Shown here in pieces: positions 43,312 through 51,350 of a stretch of DNA of 64,000 bases (the stretch's first letter is position 1; each line of letters opens with the position of its first letter). A program made the position numbers and the translations under genes. Source of the DNA: Streptomyces sp. NBC_01197 (GTDB lineage Bacteria > Actinomycetota > Actinomycetes > Streptomycetales > Streptomycetaceae); contig NZ_CP108569.1 of assembly GCF_036010505.1 (NCBI RefSeq), positions 3,102,001 to 3,166,000 of the forward strand, read 5' to 3'. The notes beneath the pieces were generated by a model. The model did not search any database, was not told the DNA's origin, and saw nothing but the letters and a program-made list of their open reading frames with translations.

Positions 43312-43612
43312 GGCATCACCCTGAACGCCGTGGCACCCGGCTTCATCGAGACCAAGATGACGGCCGCCGTCCCGCTCTTCATCCGCGAGGCGGGCCGCCG
43401 GATGAACTCACTCGGGCGGAGCGGCCTCCCGGCCGACGCGGGCGGAACGTTGGCATGGTTCGCCCACCGGCGCCGGGAGAGCGGACCGGCGGTGTGGTTC
43501 GCCCACCCGCGCCGGGAGAGCCGGACCGGTGGCGTGGTTCGCCAACCCCGCGCCGGGCGGCGTCAACGGCCAGACCGTACGGGTCTGCGGGCAGAGCCCG
43601 TCGGGGGCGTGA
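43312..43612 (+). pseudogene. C-terminal remnant of a short-chain dehydrogenase (FabG-like)
   Basis: [35 protein letters not shown]...[14 protein letters not shown] in outline is the familiar C-terminal third of an SDR 3-oxoacyl reductase. After a tandemly repeated tract the end continues in another frame ([15 protein letters not shown]). The NAD-binding half is absent. FabG-type SDR genes often accompany MaoC dehydratases such as the one at 46906, so this may be debris of a rearranged fatty-acid operon. Confidence 0.75.
43456..43560. repeat. About 40-base tandem repeat, 2.6 copies, inside the SDR remnant
   Basis: Copies begin TGGTTCGCC at 43456, 43495 and 43535, with unit lengths of 39 and 40 bases; the unequal lengths shift the frame. 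It encodes a duplicated WFAHxRRESR-type segment. Confidence 0.8.
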
Positions 43613-44638
43613 TCAGATGCGCACCGCGGCCTGGAAGCTGCCGATGGTGTTCATCGACTCGTAGCGGACGTAGGCACCCGGGTACGGCGCGTGCAGCACG
43701 GTGTTGTTGCCCGCGTAGAGCCCCACGTGCTGGGTGTTGTTGAAGAAGACCAGGTCACCCGGTTTCAGCTGACTGCGCGAGATACGGGTGCCCTCGTTGA
43801 TCTGGGTGTACGTGGTACGGGTGATCTGGGCACCGGCCTGGGCGTAGGACCACTGGGTCAGACCCGAGCAGTCGAAGGCATTGGGGCCGGTGGCGCTGCG
43901 CACGTACGGCTTGCCCACCCGGGTGGCGGCGGCCTGGAGGGCGGCGGCGCCGAGGGCGGAGGCGGGGGCCTCATGGCCGAGTTCGACCCGGTCACCCGCG
44001 TCGCGGCTGGCGCGCACATCGTCGTCGTGCATCTTCGCGCGCTCGGCGACGGTCAGGGTGTTGAGCACCTTCCGCGCCTCGGCGAGCTTGTCCTGCTGCT
44101 TCTTCTTCCGCTCACCGAGCGTCTTGCGGACGTCCGCGAGGTCGCGCAGTTTGCCCTGGGCCTCCGTGCGCTCCTGCGCGAGGACCCGCTGCTTCTTCTG
44201 GATCTTCGCCAGCGACTCGGCCTGCCTGGCCGTCAACTGATCGAGTGCGGAGGCCCGGTCGAGGAAGGTGTCCGGGTCCGAGGCGAGGAAGAGCTGCACC
44301 GAGGGGTCGATCCCGCCGTCGCGGTACTGCGATGCGGCGATCGAACCGAGGCCGGCGCGGAGTGTGTTGAGCTCCTGCTGGCCACGGGCCACCCTGTCCT
44401 GCAGCTCGCCGGTCTGCTTCTCCAGCTTGTCCTGCTGCTCCTTGGCCCCGTTGTACTGCTCGGTGGCCACCTCTGCCTCGTCGTAGAGCTTGTCGACCTT
44501 CGCCTTCACCTCGCTCCTGGTCGGCTTGGGATCGGCCTGAGCGGCCTGGGAGGTCAGGGCCACGGCGGCAGCGGCGGTCGCGGTGAGCACGGTCACGCGG
44601 GCACGGCTCGGCTGCTTGGGACGACGGTGGGACGCCAC
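43613..44638 (-). CDS. NlpC/P60 peptidoglycan endopeptidase with coiled-coil domain
   Basis: A 341-residue secreted hydrolase. Signal peptide ([16 protein letters not shown], cleavage near 35), long coiled coil about 40-200 (a RipA/CwlO-like regulatory stalk), and an NlpC/P60 domain about 230-341 with catalytic Cys257 (NAFDCSGL), His304 (TQHVGLYAG) and His316 (LHAPYPG). It cuts peptide stems in the cell wall during growth or germination. The 135-base leader has a good promoter and looks like a c-di-AMP riboswitch, as is common for such genes in Streptomyces. Confidence 0.93.
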   Translation of the reverse strand: MASHRRPKQPSRARVTVLTATAAAAVALTSQAAQADPKPTRSEVKAKVDKLYDEAEVATEQYNGAKEQQDKLEKQTGELQDRVARGQQELNTLRAGLGSIAASQYRDGGIDPSVQLFLASDPDTFLDRASALDQLTARQAESLAKIQKKQRVLAQERTEAQGKLRDLADVRKTLGERKKKQQDKLAEARKVLNTLTVAERAKMHDDDVRASRDAGDRVELGHEAPASALGAAALQAAATRVGKPYVRSATGPNAFDCSGLTQWSYAQAGAQITRTTYTQINEGTRISRSQLKPGDLVFFNNTQHVGLYAGNNTVLHAPYPGAYVRYESMNTIGSFQAAVRI

Positions 44639-44649
44639 GAAGGCGAGCT

Positions 44650-44774
44650 CCTTCTTCCTCAGAGCCGCCTACCGGGCTGTGGGGGGAAGTGAATCCCCGG
44701 CTCCGTACACATCACGGACTCGGCGGTGCCTTCGCTGACACCCCGGGTGGGCGATCAATCGCGCGAAGGTTCGA
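44650..44774 (-). promoter_or_regulatory. Candidate c-di-AMP (ydaO/yuaA) riboswitch
   Basis: Read on the minus strand the leader contains GGGGTGTCAGCGAAGG, ACCGCCGAGTCCG, CCGGGGATTCACTTCCCC and CCGGTAGGCGGCTCTGAGG, the order of conserved blocks I associate with ydaO-type leaders upstream of actinobacterial wall hydrolases. A covariance-model scan would decide. Confidence 0.55.
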
Positions 44775-44780
44775 GGCCCA

Positions 44781-44810
44781 ACCCTAGTGACCTTCTTGTG
44801 ACCATTACAA
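44781..44810 (-). promoter_or_regulatory. Promoter of the NlpC/P60 gene
   Basis: On the minus strand, -35 TTGTAA (44805-44810) and -10 TAGGGT (44781-44786) with 18-base spacing; the start of transcription would be near 44774, giving a long structured leader. Confidence 0.5.
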
Positions 44811-44947
44811 TCTTCACAGGAAGAAACTCGACGTACGACGCACTTCTTTACTGACAACGCACGGCGCGTAGCGGCGACTTGACGGCCCGTTGCATACCTT
44901 CCGATACGCCCCCGCATGGCACCGGGTCTCATGGGCGGCTCGTCGGT

Positions 44948-45595
44948 CTACACCTTGTGTGCGAGGAGCAGGACTTCCTGGAACTGCCGCTTGTCAGTGG
45001 GCTTCGGCTCGATCACCACACGGGCCGACGCCGCCAGTCCGTGATCGCGCAGGAGCTCGGCGAAGCGATCAGGGAACCAGCGGTAGGCCGTCACCACCGC
45101 GTGGTCGTAGGCCTGCGTCTCGTGGTGGGGGCCGTCAGTGGCAGAGAACCCGATCAACATGTGCCCCCCGGGAGCCAGGACGCGGGCGATCTCAGCCAGG
45201 ATGGCGGGCAGGTCCTTCGGCGGGGTGTGGATGACGGACCACCGCGAGAGCACCCCGCCGAGCGCACCGTCCTCGATGTCCAGCGCGGCCATCGATCCGA
45301 CCTCGAACCGCACCCCGGGGTTGGCTTCGCGGGCGAGCCCGACCATTACGGGGGAGGCGTCGACTCCGAAGGCGTTCAGGCCCAGCCCCTGGAGGTGAGC
45401 CGTGATGTGGCCGGGTCCGCAACCGAGGTCAGCGACCACGCCGTCACCATTCGTCCGCACCTGCTCCGCGAAGGCACTCAGGAGGGCGCGCTCCAGAGGA
45501 CGGTCGCGCATGGAGTCGTGGAACAGCTCCGCGTAGGTGGCGGCGATGGCGTCGTAGGCCTCGCGGGTGGTGCGCAAGGTGTCGAGTTCGGTCAC
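44948..45595 (-). CDS. Class I SAM-dependent methyltransferase
   Basis: A 215-residue methyltransferase: AYDAIAATYAELF, motif I VVADLGCGPGHITAHL, NAFGVDASPVMVGLAR (motif II acidic), VLSRWSVIHTPP (motif IV), LAPGGHMLIGFS. UbiE/Methyltransf_11 type; substrate unknown. GTG 45595 starts at the conserved region; the open frame runs 60 codons further upstream without conserved content. The divergent DHFR-like gene starts 191 bases away. Confidence 0.85.
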   Translation of the reverse strand: MTELDTLRTTREAYDAIAATYAELFHDSMRDRPLERALLSAFAEQVRTNGDGVVADLGCGPGHITAHLQGLGLNAFGVDASPVMVGLAREANPGVRFEVGSMAALDIEDGALGGVLSRWSVIHTPPKDLPAILAEIARVLAPGGHMLIGFSATDGPHHETQAYDHAVVTAYRWFPDRFAELLRDHGLAASARVVIEPKPTDKRQFQEVLLLAHKV

Positions 45596-45786
45596 CTGAG
45601 GACCGTAACGGGAGGAGAGGGCTTGCGTTTGAGTAATATCCGCATCCGCCCGGCGGGGCCGGCGCCTGGCCGGCCGGCCGGTTCCTGGTCTGTCCGCTTC
45701 CTGGCCGGTCACGGACCAAGCGATGAGTTTTTCCACACGGGAGAGTCCCACTCTCACCACCGCTGTCGACAACATAGGAGAAACAA

Positions 45787-46431
45787 ATGCCTCAGCTACT
45801 GAGAGTGCAGAACTTCACCGTCTCCAGTGACGGAATCGCTGCCGGTGAGGATCAGACCCTTGAGCGTCCCTTCGGCCACGTCGACCCCGGGAGGCTGTTC
45901 AGCTGGGCCGGCGCCACCGCGAGCTGGCCCATGCGTACCGACTCCGGGGGGAGCCGGGGCCTGGACGACTACCTCACGCGCGACTTCGCACACAACATCG
46001 GTGCCGAGATCATGGGCCGCAACAAGTTCGGCCCCCAGCGCGGGCCCTGGCCCGACCTTGAGTGGCGCGGCTGGTGGGGTGACGAGCCCCCGTTCCACAC
46101 CCCCGTGTTCGTCATGACGCATCATGACCGCCCGTCGTTCACGCTCTCCGACACCACCTTCCACTTCGTCGACGGCGACCCGGCCACGGTCCTGGAGCAG
46201 GCACGGCAGGCGGCGCAGGGCAAGGACGTCCGGCTCGGCGGCGGGGTCACCACCATCCGGGAGTTCCTCGACGCCGACCTCGTCGACACCCTGCATGTGG
46301 CGGTCTCACCGGTGAAGCTGGGGACCGGACTACGACTGTGGGAGTCCCCCGATGAACTGCTCGACCGGTTCCACCTGGACGTCGTGCCCAGCCCGAGCGG
46401 GATGACACACCACTTGTTCTGGCGGAAGTGA
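45787..46431 (+). CDS. RibD C-terminal / dihydrofolate reductase-family oxidoreductase
   Basis: A 214-residue protein of the RibD_C/DHFR superfamily: QNFTVSSDGIAAG at the start, IMGRNKFGPQRGPW, VFVMTHHDRPSF, FHFVDGDPATVLEQARQAAQGKDVRLGGGVTTIREFLDADLVDTL in outline, and ISPVKLG-like AVSPVKLGTGLRLW. It probably uses NADPH; its substrate is unknown and it is not a riboflavin-operon gene by context. AGGAGAAACAA precedes the ATG. Confidence 0.87.
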   Translation: MPQLLRVQNFTVSSDGIAAGEDQTLERPFGHVDPGRLFSWAGATASWPMRTDSGGSRGLDDYLTRDFAHNIGAEIMGRNKFGPQRGPWPDLEWRGWWGDEPPFHTPVFVMTHHDRPSFTLSDTTFHFVDGDPATVLEQARQAAQGKDVRLGGGVTTIREFLDADLVDTLHVAVSPVKLGTGLRLWESPDELLDRFHLDVVPSPSGMTHHLFWRK

Positions 46432-46501
46432 CAGGCCGAGCCCCCTCGGGAAGACCGCTGCGGCCCACCGGAGCCTCCTGCGACCCGGCCAGTTCGTAGC
46501 A

Positions 46502-46846
46502 TCAGCCCCCGGCCGGCCCGAGGAGCTGGAGGTCCTTGTACCCGGAGTGTGGCTTGCTCTCGGCGGGGCCGGCGTCGCCGACGTTGATGTCCGCCACCTT
46601 CCACAGGCGGCCGGCGAATTCGAGAGTGTCGCCCACGCGGGCGTCCCGGTAGGCGGCGTCCCCGCCGTCGCGGCTCGCGATACCGATATCGGCGCGCGGA
46701 CCCGGGTTGACCTCCGTCACCACCGCGCTGTACTGCCCGCTGTACTCGTTGTTCGGCACGTGCCACCTGAGGCGAAAGCGACCGTCGGCCAGAGACGGCC
46801 ACGTGGCGCCCCGCAGCGGCAGCAACCCAGCCACCACGACCAGCAC
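46502..46846 (-). CDS. Unknown small protein
   Basis: A 114-residue protein with a short hydrophobic start (VLVVVAGLLPL) and a beta-rich body (FRLRWHVPNNEYSGQYSAVV, DIGIASRDGGDAAYRDARVGDTLEFAGRLWKVADI). No family is recognised with confidence. The GTG start has GGGGG about five bases upstream; the hydrophobic start may not be translated if a later start is used. The candidate operator at 46858 lies just upstream, shared with the divergent MaoC gene. Confidence 0.5.
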   Translation of the reverse strand: MLVVVAGLLPLRGATWPSLADGRFRLRWHVPNNEYSGQYSAVVTEVNPGPRADIGIASRDGGDAAYRDARVGDTLEFAGRLWKVADINVGDAGPAESKPHSGYKDLQLLGPAGG

Positions 46847-46857
46847 CTGACCCCCAG

Positions 46858-46880
46858 GTAACCTTACTTTCGAGTAAATA
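46858..46880. promoter_or_regulatory. Candidate TetR-type operator in a divergent promoter region
   Basis: GGTAACCTTACTTTCGAGTAAAT contains the perfect inverted repeat TTACT-TTCG-AGTAA (46865-46878). Twenty-six bases separate it from the MaoC ATG. It matches the site upstream of the acyl-CoA ligase at both flanks (GTAACCTTACT, GAGTAAAT). Confidence 0.68.
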
Positions 46881-46905
46881 CCTTACAGATCACGGAGCCC
46901 GGATC

Positions 46906-47791
46906 ATGAGTGACCGCCCCACGCACTCCCCCGGCCTGCTGCTCTCCATGGTGCGCGGTGCCGTGGCTTCGCCGTTCAAGCGTGTGGTCTCGGCCGAGGC
47001 GCCGTTGCCCGCCACCCGGCTGGTTCGGGGCGGGGCGCGCATCGATCCCGGTCGTCTCGCCTCGTACTCCCGGGTCTGTGGCTTCGATCCGGGCGGACCG
47101 CTCCCCCTCGCCTATCCGCATGTACTCGGCTTTCCGCTGGCCATGCGGCTGATGACGGCCCGCGCTTTCCCGCTGCCGGTTCTCGGGCTCGTCCATACCG
47201 GCATCGAGATTACCCAGCGGCGGGCCCTGGACCCGCGCGATGAGCCAGAACTCACCGTATACGCCAATGAGTTGAGGCCCCACCGGCGCGGTACCGAAGC
47301 CGTCATGGTGACCGAGGCCCGGCTGGCGGGTGAGCTGGTCTGGGAGTCCCGGAGCAGGTATCTGGCCCGGCACCCCATGTCGGCCGGGTCCGAGGCGATG
47401 CCCCGTACGGACAACGCCCAGCCGCACCCCGCGGCAGGAGCCCCCGCCGCCATCCACACCTGGGACCTGCCCGCCGATCTCGGCCGCCGCTACGGTGCCG
47501 CCTCCGGGGACCGTAACCCGATCCACCTCCACCCCCTCACCGCGAGGCTCTTCGGCTTCCCGCGTGCCATCGCGCACGGCATGTGGACCGCCGCCCGCTG
47601 TCTGGCCGCCGCCGAAGCCCCCGAAGTCGTCCACGTACGCGTCGAGTTCAGGGCGCCGGTGCTGCTGCCCGGGACCGTGACGTACGTCGGCGGAGCAGGG
47701 GCCTTCCAAGTTCTGAGCCAGGGGGCCCGACGGGGCGGAGCGCATTCACCTCACGGGCGTGGTGACGGCGCCCAGCGGTCCCCGTTCATAA
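46906..47791 (+). CDS. MaoC-like acyl dehydratase with a frameshift near its end
   Basis: About 294 residues, a double hot-dog MaoC-type hydratase with the hydratase-2 signature AASGDRNPIHLHPLTARLFGF and AIAHGMWTAAR (catalytic Asp/His). It hydrates 2-enoyl-CoA in fatty-acid turnover. In the open frame the protein would continue in nonsense to 48249. Shifting frame at the G run 47721-47725 gives the expected ending GPDGAERIHLTGVVTAPSG and a stop at 47789-47791. One extra G, real or a sequencing error, explains it. It is convergent with and overlaps the TetR gene by 41 bases, and a TTACT/AGTAA operator lies just upstream. Confidence 0.75.
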
Positions 47792-48407
47792 GGTTCTCCA
47801 GGCCCGACCAGGCGAAGTTCATCAGCGTCGACGCGGCCTCCTTGGCCGAGACCCCGGGCATTCCGTTCGCCCATCCGGCGAGGGATTCCGCCGCGCCCAC
47901 CAATGCCTGCGCGAGGCCCGCCACATCGCCGTCCGGAAGGGCCGGGTCGCGGTGCGCCTCGCGGGCCGCCGCCGCGATCAGGCCCGTCGCGAAGCTCGTG
48001 ATCTCGTCGCGCATCGCGGTGACTTCGACGACGAACGGCTCCCCGTGCGTACAGGCCTGGTGGTGCAGGATGTTCCAGCCGTCCGGGTGGCGCGCGGTGT
48101 GCTCGAAGAAGGCGCCGACGCCGTGCCAGAGCTGCCGGTCGGCGGGGTCCGCGGGATCCACCCCGGCCCGTACCGCGGCGACCAGGGCCTGGGCCTCGCG
48201 GCGGATGCACGCGGTGAAGAGTTCTTCCTTGGAGTTCAGGTACAGATAGACCAACGGCTTGGAAACGCCCGCCAGTTCGGCGATCTCGTCCATCGAGGCG
48301 GCCCGGTAGCCGCGCTGCCCGAACGTCCGCACGGCAGCGTCCATCATCTGCTGCTCGCGCACCGCCCTCGGCATCCGCTTGGCCTTGGCCGCCTTGACCG
48401 CACTCAC
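47751..48407 (-). CDS. TetR-family transcriptional regulator
   Basis: A 218-residue repressor: REQQMMDAAVRTFGQRGYRAASMDEIAELAGVSKPLVYLYLNSKEELF in outline is the N-terminal TetR HTH, followed by a helical ligand-binding domain. Flanked by MaoC and near the acyl-CoA ligase, which share a TTACT-N4-AGTAA operator, it is the obvious candidate to bind it, with an acyl-CoA as possible effector (inference). No copy of the palindrome is seen in front of its own start. Confidence 0.88.
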   Translation of the reverse strand: MSAVKAAKAKRMPRAVREQQMMDAAVRTFGQRGYRAASMDEIAELAGVSKPLVYLYLNSKEELFTACIRREAQALVAAVRAGVDPADPADRQLWHGVGAFFEHTARHPDGWNILHHQACTHGEPFVVEVTAMRDEITSFATGLIAAAAREAHRDPALPDGDVAGLAQALVGAAESLAGWANGMPGVSAKEAASTLMNFAWSGLENLMNGDRWAPSPRP

Positions 48408-48455
48408 CTCAGAGCCCCTCCAGCCAGTTGGTCCACACCAGGCAAGAGTACGGGT

Positions 48456-48489
48456 CCGGCCCCTCTCCCGTGGTACGGAGAGGGGCCGG
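48456..48489 (-). terminator. Terminator after the symporter gene
   Basis: CCGGCCCCTCTCC (48456-48468) pairs with GGAGAGGGGCCGG (48477-48489), 30 bases past the symporter stop. It also sits upstream of the TetR gene. Confidence 0.85.
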
Positions 48490-48518
48490 GTGGCGTGAAG
48501 TGAACGATCAAGCAGCTG

Positions 48519-49904
48519 TCAGGCCGCGACCGGAACCGACTGCTTCTCCTCGGCGTCGGCGGCGCGCACCTCGCGCTCGTCGACCGGCGAGGACGAAGCG
48601 GAGTTGAACGCGTCGAGGTCCAGGATCTTCTCGCGCGCCGAGACGATGACCGGGATCATCGCCTGGCCGGCGACGTTCGTCGCGGTGCGCATCATGTCCA
48701 GGATCGGATCGATCGCCATCAGCAGGCCCACACCCTCCAGCGGGAGTCCCAGCGTGGAGAGGGTCAGCGTCAGCATCACGGTCGCGCCGGTCAGTCCGGC
48801 GGTGGCCGCCGAGCCGATGACCGAGACGAAGGCGATCAGCACGTAGTCCTGGATGCCGAGGTGCACGTCGAAGATCTGCGCGATGAAGATCGCGGCGATC
48901 GCCGGGTAGATCGAGGCGCAGCCGTCCATCTTGGTGGTCGAGCCGAACGGCACCGCGAACGAGGCGTACTCCTTCGGCACACCGAGGCGCTCGGTGACCC
49001 GCTGGGTGACCGGCATGGTGCCGACCGAGGAGCGGGAGACGAACGCCAGCTGGATCGCGGGCCAGGCGCCCTTGAAGAACTGCAGCGGGTTGACCTTGGC
49101 GACCGTCGCGAGCAGCACCGGGTAGACGACGAACATCACCAGCGCGCAGCCGACGTAGATGTCGGCGGTGAACGTCGCGTACTTGCCGATCAGGTCCCAG
49201 CCGTAGTCGGCGATGGCGAAGCCGATCAGGCCGATGGTGCCCAGCGGCGCGAGGCGGATGACCCACCACAGGGCCTTCTGGAGCAGTTCGAGTACGGCCT
49301 CGCTGATCTTGAGGATCGGCTCCGCCTTCGTACCGAGCTGGAGCGCGGCGATACCGGCGACGGCGGCCATGAAGACGATCTGCAGGACGTTCAGCTGAGT
49401 GAACGGCGTGACGACGTCCGTCGGAACGATGCCGGTCAGGAAGTCGATCCAGGAGCCGGAACCGTCGGGCGCCTTGCCGTCCTTCGGCGTGAGGCCGGTG
49501 CCCGCGCCGGGGTTGGTGATCAGGGCGATCGCGAGGCCGATGACGACGGCGATCAGCGACGTGATCATGAACCACATGACCGTACGGGTTGCCAGCCGGG
49601 CCGCGTTGTTGACCTTGCGCAGGTTGGTGATCGACACCAGGATCGCGAAGAAGACGAGCGGGGCGACCGCCAGCTTGAGCAGCTGGATGAAGATGCCGCC
49701 GACGTGCTCCAGCGTGGACTTGAGCCAGCTGATGTCCTGGCTGCGGGCCAGCCAGCCGAGCAGGACACCCAGGATCAGACCGGTGATGATCTGGGCCCAG
49801 AACGGGAACTTGTCGAATATTCGGGTCTTCGCGGGGCCGGCGCCCGCGCTGGGGCTGTCGGTGGAATTCGCGGGAGCCTCAGGACTCTCGAAACCTGCGG
49901 ACAT
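48519..49904 (-). CDS. Dicarboxylate/amino acid:cation symporter (DAACS family)
   Basis: A 461-residue transporter importing C4-dicarboxylates or acidic amino acids with Na+ or H+. About eight membrane helices plus two re-entrant loops: the first marked by SRSSVGTMPVTQR (Ser-rich hairpin HP1), the second by the region after AVPFGSTTKMDGCASIY (the TM7 NMDG-like motif reads KMDG). Transport residues of the family are present. A CTTTGAG-TGC-CTCAAAG palindrome lies about 260 bases upstream. Confidence 0.92.
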   Translation of the reverse strand: MSAGFESPEAPANSTDSPSAGAGPAKTRIFDKFPFWAQIITGLILGVLLGWLARSQDISWLKSTLEHVGGIFIQLLKLAVAPLVFFAILVSITNLRKVNNAARLATRTVMWFMITSLIAVVIGLAIALITNPGAGTGLTPKDGKAPDGSGSWIDFLTGIVPTDVVTPFTQLNVLQIVFMAAVAGIAALQLGTKAEPILKISEAVLELLQKALWWVIRLAPLGTIGLIGFAIADYGWDLIGKYATFTADIYVGCALVMFVVYPVLLATVAKVNPLQFFKGAWPAIQLAFVSRSSVGTMPVTQRVTERLGVPKEYASFAVPFGSTTKMDGCASIYPAIAAIFIAQIFDVHLGIQDYVLIAFVSVIGSAATAGLTGATVMLTLTLSTLGLPLEGVGLLMAIDPILDMMRTATNVAGQAMIPVIVSAREKILDLDAFNSASSSPVDEREVRAADAEEKQSVPVAA

Positions 49905-50030
49905 GGGGACACTCCGGTGAGGACGCGGCTGTGTGCTCGGTACGGAGCACGGGAGGACGGGGGTGCGGCGCCCAACAGGAGGGGCGCCGCCGCATGAGGC
50001 CGATCAGAAGCGGCGACAGGCCGCGGACAT

Positions 50031-50076
50031 GGAGGGGGTCCCCCCTGGTCGAGCGCAGCCGAGAGCTTGGGGGAGG
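50031..50076. repeat. Dispersed Streptomyces-type intergenic palindrome
   Basis: GGGGGTCCCCCCTGGTCGAG, then CGCAGCCGAGAGCTTGGGGG: an imperfect palindrome of a type I remember as very common between Streptomyces genes. Confidence 0.6.
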
Positions 50077-50166
50077 CAGAGATCGACATGCAGGCGCTCC
50101 ACGAGCGCAGGGCTCCTGGGATGCGGGCGCACGGCTGTCTTCATGTCGAACACGTTAACACTTGAA

Positions 50167-50183
50167 CTTTGAGTGCCTCAAAG
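50167..50183. promoter_or_regulatory. Perfect palindrome, candidate operator upstream of the symporter gene
   Basis: CTTTGAG-TGC-CTCAAAG, overlapping a looser CACTTGAA/TTTGAGTG repeat to its left (from 50159). This is a size and style used by MarR- or GntR-type regulators; the regulator is not identified. Confidence 0.5.
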
Positions 50184-50220
50184 CCGTTCTTTGGGGCAGG
50201 GAGCGCGGCAGTACGCGAAA

Positions 50221-50273
50221 ACGCCGGGACCCCGGTGCTGGAGCGACTCGCTCCTGCCCGGGGTTCCCGGCGT
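50221..50273 (-). terminator. Long hairpin after the DUF4229-like gene
   Basis: ACGCCGGGACCCCGG (50221-50235) pairs with CCGGGGTTCCCGGCGT (50258-50273, one extra T); an inner stem GGAGCG/CTCGCTCC fills the loop. About 75 bases past the stop. Confidence 0.75.
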
Positions 50274-50348
50274 GTGTGACGTAACTTACGGTGCTTGCCC
50301 GCGCCTTGGGACGGCTGCGGGGGCGCGAGTGGAACGGAAGCCGACGGC

Positions 50349-50645
50349 CTACTGGGTGAGGCCGTCCTCCTGCGTACGGTTGGCCTCCAGCTTGGCCTTG
50401 GTCTGCTCGACCTTGTTGATCAGCTGCTCGGACATCTTGTCGCGCTGCTTGCGCAGCAGGACGAAGCTGAGCGGCGCGGAGATGACCAGCGCCAGCAGGA
50501 TCGTCCAGATGAAGTTGGAGCCGCCGAGCCCCTTGGGGATGATGCCGAAGTGGACGAGGACCGCGCAGAAGACCAGGGATCCCATGAAGATGACGATCCG
50601 CATCGCGGTGTAGCGAATCGTGGCGCCCGGGTTGGCTACAGACAC
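50349..50645 (-). CDS. Small two-helix membrane protein, DUF4229-like
   Basis: A 98-residue protein: ATIRYTAMRIVIFMGSLVFCAVLVHFG (first helix), FIWTILLALVISAPLSFVLL (second helix), then a charged tail RKQRDKMSEQLINKVEQTKAKLEANR. The pattern is that of DUF4229, found near menaquinone genes in actinomycetes. GTG 50645 follows GAGAGG; the longer frame has no conserved content. Function unknown. Confidence 0.78.
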   Translation of the reverse strand: MSVANPGATIRYTAMRIVIFMGSLVFCAVLVHFGIIPKGLGGSNFIWTILLALVISAPLSFVLLRKQRDKMSEQLINKVEQTKAKLEANRTQEDGLTQ

Positions 50646-50761
50646 GGCTGGGGCCTCTCTCTTCGTACCGATGATCGCTGGTGCTTCAGGGCCTGCCCGA
50701 CAAGTGAAGCACGCCCGACTTGCGATCACCCCGGCCGGGGTACGGATGCGCCGCGCCGGGG

Positions 50762-51274
50762 TCAGAACAGCGGCAGGTACATCATGATGTCGCCGGGGGC
50801 GACCCGGATCGCGTCCGGCACCCGGCCCACTTCCTTGTAGCCGCAGGACTCGTAGAACCGGTCCACCCCCGTGCCGCCCCGGCAGGTGAGGCGGATCGCC
50901 TCGATGCCGTCGAGGGTGCGGGCGGCGTCCGCCGCCGCTGTCATCAGGTCGCGGCCGTACCCCTTGCCCTGGTGGGAGGGGTGGACCATCACGGTGTACA
51001 GCCAGATCCAGTGGCGCATCAGGCGGTGCGTGTTGAGCGTGAGGAATGCGGTGGCGGCGACCGCGCCGCTCCCGTCGCGGCCGACCAGCAGCCGGACGCG
51101 GCCCTCGGTCATCGCGGTCAGATGCTTGATCAGTTCCGGGCGGACGTCGTCGGACGTGACCGGCGGGACGAAGCCGACGGCGCCGCCGGCGTTCGACACA
51201 TCCGCCCAGAGCGCGGCCACTTCGTCCCGGAGCCTGGCGTCCATCCGCGGGTCCAGTTCAAACGTGAGACTCAT
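50762..51274 (-). CDS. GNAT-family N-acetyltransferase
   Basis: A 170-residue GCN5-type acetyltransferase: VRLLVGRDGSGAVAATAFLTLN, HWIWLYTVMVHPSHQGKGYGRDLMTAAADAAR in outline with the acetyl-CoA loop (QGKGYGRDL), ending in FYESCGYKEVGRVPDAIRV. Substrate unknown. ATG 51274 gives the normal length; an open frame to 51460 is not used. Confidence 0.88.
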   Translation of the reverse strand: MSLTFELDPRMDARLRDEVAALWADVSNAGGAVGFVPPVTSDDVRPELIKHLTAMTEGRVRLLVGRDGSGAVAATAFLTLNTHRLMRHWIWLYTVMVHPSHQGKGYGRDLMTAAADAARTLDGIEAIRLTCRGGTGVDRFYESCGYKEVGRVPDAIRVAPGDIMMYLPLF

Positions 51275-51294
51275 ACGACCAGCGTAGGAAAGCA

Positions 51295-51322
51295 CGGAAC
51301 CCCGGCCGTGGCCGGGGTTCCG
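51295..51322. terminator. Terminator between mqnE and the GNAT gene
   Basis: CGGAACCCCGGCC (51295-51307) pairs with GGCCGGGGTTCCG (51310-51322), about 30 bases past the mqnE stop. Confidence 0.82.
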
Positions 51323-51350
51323 TCGTCGAGGCAGGGAGAGCGAGACCCGT

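Noticed and set aside
46906..48249. 447-residue MaoC protein as written
   Set aside because: Everything after about residue 272 is out of frame and antisense to the TetR gene; the family ending is found by a one-base shift.
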